Positions 6,625 to 11,129 of a stretch of DNA of 11,129 nt are shown one piece after another. Position numbers and translations under genes: made by a program. Source of the DNA: Actinomycetota bacterium (lineage in GTDB: Bacteria; Actinomycetota; Acidimicrobiia; Acidimicrobiales; Ilumatobacteraceae); NCBI GenBank assembly GCA_005805045.1, contig SYNW01000059.1, forward strand, positions 1-11,129, in the 5' to 3' direction. Position 1 is the stretch's first letter; every line of letters begins with the position of its first letter. The notes under the pieces are model-generated. The model saw nothing but the letters and a program-made list of their open reading frames with translations. It was not told the origin of the DNA and searched no databases.

Positions 6625-7794
6625 TTGTCTGTACAAACGACAACTACGATAGATGACATGAGTCATGCCGAGTCAGACGACTTGACCCCACATGAGAAAA
6701 TGCCGAGGTGGGTGCCTCGAGCGATTCTGCTGTTTTGGGCGGGTTTCCTAGCCACATTGGTGGCACGAGAATTATTCCATCAACTGTCCAACTTTTTGAT
6801 TCTGTTGTTGATCTCGCTGTTTTTTGCCCTGGCGATTGAGCCCGCCGTAAATCGCCTTGCGGCGCGCGGTTGGTCTCGTGGTTCTGCGACCGCTTTGATA
6901 TTGCTCAGTGTTTTTGTCGCAGTTGTGTCGTTTGGTGCGGCGATCGGCACTTTGGTCGCGACCCAAGCCCAAGATCTTTTTGACAACCGCGAACGATATG
7001 TGACAGACACGGTCGAATTTCTCAACGACACGTTTGGCACTTCAATTGATTCGCAAAGTTGGATTGATTCAGTCAGCGATCCAAATGGGTCGGTACAAAA
7101 CTTTTTTGAAAATCAGCAAGACCGGGTTGTGGATCTTTCGCTCGGTGCATTAAGCGGGTTGTTGCAGGTTCTCTCAATTACGCTGATCGCTTTTTATCTG
7201 ATTGCAGATGGACCAAGGTTGCGTCGGGCAATTTGTGGTCGACTTAGCGCCGACAAACAGAAGACAGTTCTCGCAGTCTGGAATTTAGCCGTGCAGAAAA
7301 CAGGCGGATACATTTACTCGCGGGCGCTGCTCGCGGTTGTGTCGGCATTTTTTCACTGGATCGTGTTTCAATCCATCGGCACACCCGCGCCTGTTGCGCT
7401 CGCAGTTTGGGTCGGTTTGATTTCACAATTCTTACCCGTGGTTGGCACATATCTTGCGGGCGTACTGCCCGTGCTTTTGGCATTCCTGGATTCGCCGGTT
7501 AAGGCTCTGATCGTGATCATATTTATCGCCGTTTATCAGCAACTTGAGAACTTTTTATTGGCACCAAAAATTACGGCGCAAACTCTCGAACTGCATGCCG
7601 CCGTAGCGTTCGGCGCGGCAATCGCAGGCGGGGCAATACTCGGCCCGACCGGCGCAGTTTTGGCGTTGCCATTTGCGGCGATGGTGCAAGGCATCGTCGG
7701 CAACTGGGGTCGCCGGTTCGAAATTATTGACGATCCACTCGTTAGCGCCCCATCAGCGAAGAAATCGGGCAAGAGAAAGTTTTTGAAGAAATAA
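6625..7794 (+). CDS. AI-2E family transporter (UPF0118 / PerM-like permease)
   Basis: Polytopic inner-membrane protein of 389 residues in the AI-2E exporter family (PF01594). Members have been linked to autoinducer-2 export, Na+/H+ exchange or other small-molecule transport; the substrate here is unknown. Seen: two adjacent hydrophobic segments near 33-75, one near 86-112, a polar extracytoplasmic stretch about 115-168, a segment near 172-195 ending in FYLIADGPRLRR, then membrane segments from 232 to 358. Family motifs GGYIYSRALLA (227-237), QQLENFLLAPKI (305-316) and GPTGAVLALPFAA (340-352) are clear. The C-terminus is strongly basic (KKSGKRKFLKK). I kept the TTG start at 6625; an ATG at 6658 (start MSHAES) would remove 11 polar residues without touching the first membrane segment. 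It is followed after one base by the L,D-transpeptidase frame, so the two are probably one transcript. Confidence 0.88.
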   Translation: MSVQTTTTIDDMSHAESDDLTPHEKMPRWVPRAILLFWAGFLATLVARELFHQLSNFLILLLISLFFALAIEPAVNRLAARGWSRGSATALILLSVFVAVVSFGAAIGTLVATQAQDLFDNRERYVTDTVEFLNDTFGTSIDSQSWIDSVSDPNGSVQNFFENQQDRVVDLSLGALSGLLQVLSITLIAFYLIADGPRLRRAICGRLSADKQKTVLAVWNLAVQKTGGYIYSRALLAVVSAFFHWIVFQSIGTPAPVALAVWVGLISQFLPVVGTYLAGVLPVLLAFLDSPVKALIVIIFIAVYQQLENFLLAPKITAQTLELHAAVAFGAAIAGGAILGPTGAVLALPFAAMVQGIVGNWGRRFEIIDDPLVSAPSAKKSGKRKFLKK

Positions 7795-7795
7795 A

Positions 7796-8455
7796 GTGGA
7801 GAAATTAAATGAGGTTTGCTTGGCGACGCTTGTTGCTTTGAGTTCGTTCGGCATTGGCGCGCAGGCGCAAGGTGCCTCGAACGATTCAACAACGACAACA
7901 ATGTCTAGTCCTACAACTATCGCTGACACGACAAGTTCGAGCTCATCCACAACTTCGACGGTTGTTCTGGCGCCAACAGCCGCACAAACGGCGCTGCAAT
8001 ATCCGGCACGAGCATTGCGATTTCCGCCGTATACGCGCTTGAACCCACCACAGTTGCCGAACAAATCTGGCACTGGTCGTCGTGTGATTTATAAAAACAG
8101 TTTGCAGTGGGTGTGGGTCGTCGACGCACAAAACAATGTTGTACGGGTGATGCCGGTTTCGGGTCGGCGTGGCGTGCCGGAAATTGGGGAATATAAAGTC
8201 AACAGTCAGTCGTTACGTTCTTATAGTCTCGACTTTGAGGGTATTTGGTTTAACAACATGACCCGTTTTGCGGTAGGACCTGCGGGTGGCAACATTGGTT
8301 TTCATGCGATACCGACAAAAAATGACAAAGTGTTGCAAACCGAAGATCAACTTGGTTCTTTTCAAGGTAGCGGTTGCATCCGAATGAGCCCAAAAGATGC
8401 AAAATTTATTTTTAATTTTGCCAAACCTGGCACGAAAGTAGTCGTGCTGCCGTAA
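7796..8455 (+). CDS. Secreted L,D-transpeptidase (YkuD domain), 5' end uncertain, probable frameshift
   Basis: Cell-wall enzyme that makes 3-3 peptidoglycan cross-links or attaches proteins to the wall, acting outside the membrane. In the 219-residue frame from GTG 7796: a hydrophobic segment at about 7-22 followed by AQAQG, a possible signal-peptidase site; a Ser/Thr-rich linker at 28-57; then a YkuD domain from about 95. Catalytic elements are His170 (IGFHAI) and Cys194 in GSGCIRMSP. The usual [S/T]HGC motif is altered: Gly191 and Ser192 replace Ser/Thr and His. The N-terminus is odd. GTG 7796 gives an acidic n-region (MEKLNEV), whereas ATG 7809, behind a good Shine-Dalgarno, gives MRFAWRRLLL, an ideal signal-peptide start, but in another frame. 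One extra T in the run 7837-7839 would join that start to the domain. So the record has a missing base, or the gene is a pseudogene, or GTG 7796 is used after coupling to the permease stop. Confidence 0.8.
   Translation: MEKLNEVCLATLVALSSFGIGAQAQGASNDSTTTTMSSPTTIADTTSSSSSTTSTVVLAPTAAQTALQYPARALRFPPYTRLNPPQLPNKSGTGRRVIYKNSLQWVWVVDAQNNVVRVMPVSGRRGVPEIGEYKVNSQSLRSYSLDFEGIWFNNMTRFAVGPAGGNIGFHAIPTKNDKVLQTEDQLGSFQGSGCIRMSPKDAKFIFNFAKPGTKVVVLP
7798..7802 (+). promoter_or_regulatory. Shine-Dalgarno sequence pointing to ATG 7809, out of frame with the L,D-transpeptidase
   Basis: GGAGA, six bases before an ATG at 7809, is the best ribosome-binding site in the window. That ATG reads MRFAWRRLLL and then hits TGA at 7839-7841, in a different frame from the transpeptidase domain. 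The only upstream start in the domain's own frame, GTG 7796, has no Shine-Dalgarno sequence and overlaps this one. The site therefore decides how the 5' end of the gene should be read and suggests a one-base frame shift. Confidence 0.6.
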
Positions 8456-8465
8456 TTTTTGAAGG

Positions 8466-10160
8466 TTAAAACCTGGCGAGTTCGGTTTTCAACAGGTCGA
8501 GACCCAGGTTGCCGAGGTCGAGCGCATAAGCATGCCAGGCGCGCGAATCAAATTTTGCACCATATTTGCGTTTTGCATCGGCACGCAGGGACAGCCAAAC
8601 TCGCTCACCAAGCTTGTATGAAATCGCCTGTGCCGGCCAACCAAGATAGCGATTGATTTCCGATTTATTGAAGGCATCGTCGCTCGATGATCGCGCCGAA
8701 AGAAATTCAAGCGCCAATTCTGGTGTCCAAGCCTCGCCGCTGTGCCATTTTGATTCTTTCGGAATCTTGTATTCGCAGTGCATGCCGATGTCGACGACGA
8801 TTCGCGCGGCACGAAACGCTTGTGCGTATAAATAGCCGAGCCGGTATTCGGGTTTGCCGAGAAAGCCCAATTCATCCATAAGGCGTTCTGCGTAAAGTGC
8901 CCAACCTTCGCCGTGACCGCTGACGAATTCGTTGCGTTGAAAACGAGAGAGTCTTTCTGAATTGACCGTGGCCATGCCAATTTGCAGGTGATGACCCGGC
9001 ACGCCCTCGTGGTATGCGGTCGTCGGTTCGCTCCATAACGGAAACCGTGTTCGACCATTTGCGGGGTACCAAGTTCGACCAGGTCGTGAAAGATCTTCGC
9101 TCGGTGATGTGTAATACATGGCGGCCGCGCCACCTGGTGGCGAGATCATCGCTTCGACTCGGTGAATTTCTTTGGGAATATCGAAGTGATTTTCACGAAT
9201 CAAAAATGCCATTGCGTCGTCCATCAGTTGTTGCAACCAGCCGCGCAGGTTTTCTTCACCTTCGATGCTGTGCTTTGTGTCTGTGTCTAAAAAGTTTCGA
9301 ACTTCATCAAGCGACATATTCGGGTTTATCTCTTTTGCAGTTTTCGTTAGTTCGGTGTCGAGTCGCATAACTTCGGCAAAGCCCCATTCGTATGCCTCGC
9401 GTGCATCAATGTTCATGCCCATGAATCGCCGGCGGGCAAGTGCGTGTCGTTCTTCACCAACACCGTTGCGCGGGTCGGCGACCGGCGCATATTTTTGACG
9501 CAAAAATTTTGCCGTTTCGGTCATCGACTTCGATGCTTCAATCGCGGCTTTATGCAATTGTTCATTCGGTGCACCAGCAACAGACCTGGCGCTTTCGGCG
9601 AACCGTGTGAAAAACCCTGGTGCCGACGGTGTACCCGCCCAAGTTTCAAGTTGTTCGGCGACAACAAGTGCCTGTCGTCGAGGTGCAACGACGTCGCACG
9701 ACATGCCGAGGTCCCAACTTTCACGCATGCCAGCAAAAGCACTCGGCACGGCTGCCATGCGCTCGGCGATTGTCTTCCAGTTTTCTGCGGTCGCTGTCGG
9801 CATCAAATCGAAGATGCCGCGTGCCGAATCTACATCGCCGGCGATAACGCGAATCGAGCGCAGATGTTCGTTGGCGTCAAATTCGAGCGTCGACATCTCA
9901 AGTGAATTTCGCAATACACCTGCAGCAAGTCGGTCGCGATCAGCCGTCGTGTCGAGCGTGTTGAGTACGTTCAGTGTCGAGCGCGTGACTTCGTGGCGTC
10001 GTTCGTGACCGCGTGGGCTGAAGTCGGTCATCTCGTGATCGTGACCAGCAATGCCGAGTGCGGTCGCAAAGCCTGGGTCAGCTGCAGCGAGTTGTTCGAT
10101 GTATTGATCTGAAAGTTGGTAGACGGGCGAAAGTTGTTGTGGGGTTTGCGGTGGAGCCAT
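8466..10160 (-). CDS. DUF885 family putative zinc metallopeptidase
   Basis: 564-residue protein of the DUF885 family (PF05960), distantly related to M32-type zinc carboxypeptidases. Members are thought to be peptidases, but most are uncharacterised. Seen: YHEGVPGHHLQ around 383-393, containing HEGVPGHH at 384-391, an extended HExxH-like zinc site; downstream GEGWALYAERLMDELG from 417, with a glutamate likely to complete the metal site; and the conserved MYYTSP block near 348. The N-terminal half is helical, with no membrane segment and no signal peptide (start MAPPQTPQQLSPVY), so it is probably cytoplasmic. Length is normal for the family. The ATG at 10160 begins a family-like N-terminus (YQLSDQYIEQLAAADPGFATALG). 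Upstream TAGGGT could be a -10 box, or its AGGG part a Shine-Dalgarno. Convergent with the L,D-transpeptidase (10-base gap) and divergent from the SDR gene; neither suggests a substrate. Confidence 0.88.
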   Translation of the reverse strand: MAPPQTPQQLSPVYQLSDQYIEQLAAADPGFATALGIAGHDHEMTDFSPRGHERRHEVTRSTLNVLNTLDTTADRDRLAAGVLRNSLEMSTLEFDANEHLRSIRVIAGDVDSARGIFDLMPTATAENWKTIAERMAAVPSAFAGMRESWDLGMSCDVVAPRRQALVVAEQLETWAGTPSAPGFFTRFAESARSVAGAPNEQLHKAAIEASKSMTETAKFLRQKYAPVADPRNGVGEERHALARRRFMGMNIDAREAYEWGFAEVMRLDTELTKTAKEINPNMSLDEVRNFLDTDTKHSIEGEENLRGWLQQLMDDAMAFLIRENHFDIPKEIHRVEAMISPPGGAAAMYYTSPSEDLSRPGRTWYPANGRTRFPLWSEPTTAYHEGVPGHHLQIGMATVNSERLSRFQRNEFVSGHGEGWALYAERLMDELGFLGKPEYRLGYLYAQAFRAARIVVDIGMHCEYKIPKESKWHSGEAWTPELALEFLSARSSSDDAFNKSEINRYLGWPAQAISYKLGERVWLSLRADAKRKYGAKFDSRAWHAYALDLGNLGLDLLKTELARF

Positions 10161-10166
10161 GGCTTT

Positions 10167-10172
10167 ACCCTA
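10167..10172 (-). promoter_or_regulatory. Candidate -10 box of the DUF885 gene
   Basis: Minus strand TAGGGT fits TANNNT and lies six bases (aaagcc) before the ATG at 10160, the spacing expected for a leaderless or nearly leaderless transcript. The AGGG inside it could instead act as a ribosome-binding site, seven bases or so upstream of the ATG; sequence alone does not separate the two readings. Confidence 0.35.
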
Positions 10173-10184
10173 GGCAGTTTTCAT

Positions 10185-10190
10185 GTAATG
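10185..10190 (+). promoter_or_regulatory. Candidate -10 box of the SDR gene
   Basis: TGTAAT matches TATAAT at five of six positions and lies eight bases before the GTG start at 10199. A possible weak -35 is TTTACC at 10164-10169 with a 15-base spacer. The geometry implies a leaderless transcript and supports GTG 10199 as the start. No Shine-Dalgarno sequence precedes this GTG. Confidence 0.4.
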
Positions 10191-10198
10191 CTCAAAGT

Positions 10199-10963
10199 GT
10201 GTCGAATCGGAAACTTGCATTAGTTACGGGTGCTTCTTCGGGTATTGGTCGAGAGTTTGCCTTTTCACTAGCAAAAAGGGGATACGACATCGTCGCAGTT
10301 GCACGCCGCCGCGAACTTCTTGAATCCTTGGCCAGCGAACTTCAATCGTTTGGCGCGCAGACTCGTGTTGTTGTCGCTGACCTAAGTACAAGTGCTGGTG
10401 TGCAAAGCGTCACTGTCGCCGCGAGTGAGGCCGAATTTTTGGTGCTCAACGCGGGCATCACTCGTGCCGCACAAGTCGGCGACACAACAAGTGACGAGAT
10501 TTTAAAACTCAACACACTTTTGGCGACAGGCGTTATCGAAATTTGCGAAGCGGTTGTGCCACAAATGATGCGTCGCAAAACTGGCGATGTTGTGATCGTC
10601 TCGAGCATCGCTGCGTTCACACCAATGCCAAAATCTGCACTTTATGCAGCGGCCAAAACTTATGTCAAGTCTTATGGTCAAAGTTTGAGTTTTGAAGTTC
10701 GTGATTCGGGTGTGCGAGTTTGCGTTGTTTGCCCAGGGTATGTGCGAACCGAGTTGCATCAGCAGGCAGGCCTGACGCATTTGCGCGGGCGAGTGCCGGC
10801 ATGGTTATGGATTAACCCAGATGATGTCGTAAGTGCCGCGCTGACGGGTTTGCGAAAAAACAAAAGTGTGGTCGTACCGGGTGTCGTTTATCGTTTGGCG
10901 AGGCCGTTTCTTGGCTCGAGAACTGCGCAAAGAATTTGGCGACGCACAACTAGCCGAAAATAG
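10199..10963 (+). CDS. Short-chain dehydrogenase/reductase (SDR, classical type)
   Basis: NAD(P)-dependent oxidoreductase of 254 residues with a Rossmann fold; cytoplasmic or loosely membrane-bound. Seen: cofactor-binding TGASSGIG at 10-17; basic residues after the second strand (ARRREL, 36-41), which favour NADP(H); DL at 61-62; LNAG at 83-86 in place of the usual NNAG; Asn105 in LKLNTL; Ser136 in IVSSIAA; and the YAAAK active site with Tyr149 and Lys153. CPGYVRTE follows at 178-185. The C-terminal part (VVPGVVYRLARPFLGSRTAQRIWRR) resembles the DltE/YqjQ-like group of SDRs, with a basic amphipathic tail. The frame is open upstream to 10058, but that part is antisense to the DUF885 gene; GTG 10199, giving MSNRKLALVTGASSG, is the natural start. 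Divergent from DUF885 with 38 bases between. The substrate cannot be deduced. Confidence 0.92.
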   Translation: MSNRKLALVTGASSGIGREFAFSLAKRGYDIVAVARRRELLESLASELQSFGAQTRVVVADLSTSAGVQSVTVAASEAEFLVLNAGITRAAQVGDTTSDEILKLNTLLATGVIEICEAVVPQMMRRKTGDVVIVSSIAAFTPMPKSALYAAAKTYVKSYGQSLSFEVRDSGVRVCVVCPGYVRTELHQQAGLTHLRGRVPAWLWINPDDVVSAALTGLRKNKSVVVPGVVYRLARPFLGSRTAQRIWRRTTSRK

Positions 10964-10970
10964 ATTTCGA

Positions 10971-11129
10971 CTAGTTAGTTGATTTGTCGCGTAAATGGCG
11001 ACCAATATAGGCGACGACAATTTCGTTCGTTTTTGTATCGTGATAGAAGTGGATTCGGGCATCACCACAACGAATGTGCGGCTTGGCGATGACATTTTCA
11101 CCCTTCCATTCGATTGCGTAATCTTGCGC
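10971..11129 (-). CDS. Unrecognised protein, C-terminal 52 residues (start beyond the right edge)
   Basis: The minus strand is open from the window edge to a TAG at 10971-10973 and encodes 52 residues that look like real protein: AQDYAIEWKGENVIAKPHIR, then CGDARIHFYHDTKTNEIVV, then AYIGRHLRDKSTN. Alternating hydrophobic and polar residues suggest three or four beta strands, with a polar turn at HDTKTN and a basic end. There is no start codon in the segment, so it is easy to miss. It ends seven bases from the 3' end of the SDR gene, keeping the tight convergent packing seen throughout. I do not recognise the family with confidence; the GRHL-type ending reminds me of uncharacterised actinobacterial proteins, but that is only an impression. 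Confidence 0.7.
   Translation of the reverse strand, partial: AQDYAIEWKGENVIAKPHIRCGDARIHFYHDTKTNEIVVAYIGRHLRDKSTN

Noticed and set aside
6602..6652. Short frame from ATG 6602 in the MpaB/AI-2E divergent gap
   Set aside because: It ends at a TAG after 16 codons, overlaps the candidate -10 box, and has no ribosome-binding site.
7883..7970. Repeat-like ACA/TCA-rich stretch
   Set aside because: This encodes the Ser/Thr-rich linker of the transpeptidase; it is low-complexity coding sequence rather than a separate repeat element.
8456..8465. Possible terminator between the L,D-transpeptidase and DUF885 genes
   Set aside because: The gap has a T run but no inverted repeat that would form a stable hairpin.
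10058..10198. N-terminal extension of the SDR frame to 10058
   Set aside because: It is antisense to the DUF885 start region; the SDR fold starts three or four residues after GTG 10199, and a -10 box sits just before it.
10188..10223. Short reading frame from ATG 10188 (MLKVCRIGNLH)
   Set aside because: Eleven codons overlapping the SDR start, no Shine-Dalgarno sequence; the ATG partly overlaps the -10 box and is most likely chance.
10805..11101. 98-codon minus-strand frame over the end of the SDR gene
   Set aside because: It is antisense to the SDR C-terminus with low-complexity composition; a different minus frame (10971-11129) gives protein-like sequence ending just after the SDR stop.

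Overview
The window reads as gene-dense chromosomal DNA from a bacterium of moderate GC content (about 50% by eye). The mix of an MpaB/DUF2236 oxygenase, a DUF885 metallopeptidase, an L,D-transpeptidase with a Ser/Thr-rich linker, GTG and TTG starts, and TANNNT boxes placed directly before start codons points to a streamlined actinobacterium, perhaps an aquatic Acidimicrobiia member. The taxonomic call is inference; no rRNA or marker gene is present. Only about 150 bases lie outside the called genes, no gap exceeds 43 bases, and I see no tRNA, rRNA, CRISPR array, insertion sequence or recognisable hairpin terminator.

Layout. 1-1628 (+): the 3' part of N-carbamoylputrescine amidase (aguB), overlapping agmatine deiminase (aguA) by four bases. 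Together they turn agmatine into putrescine. 1632-4433 (-): an apparent operon read kynA (tryptophan 2,3-dioxygenase), an SRPBCC-fold protein, then a cysteine-type sulfatase. 4447-5715 (+): kynureninase (kynU), divergent from kynA with only 13 bases between start codons. 5701-6588 (-): an MpaB-family oxygenase whose 3' end overlaps kynU by 15 bases. 6625-8455 (+): an AI-2E-family membrane permease followed immediately by a secreted L,D-transpeptidase whose 5' end looks frameshifted. 8466-10160 (-): a DUF885 HEGxPGHH metallopeptidase. 10199-10963 (+): a short-chain dehydrogenase. 10971-11129 (-): the last 52 codons of an unrecognised protein that enters from the right edge.

How the genes fit together. 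KynA and KynU are the first and third steps of tryptophan breakdown (tryptophan to N-formylkynurenine; kynurenine to anthranilate plus alanine). The formamidase between them is not in the window. The SRPBCC and sulfatase genes are probably co-transcribed with kynA, but their substrates are unknown. The other genes look like ordinary metabolic, cell-wall and membrane functions.

I do not see a convincing undescribed defence or mobile system. The points most worth a second look are the 5' end of the L,D-transpeptidase gene, the recurrent leaderless-type promoter geometry, the tiny kynA/kynU divergent gap, and the kynA-SRPBCC-sulfatase cluster.
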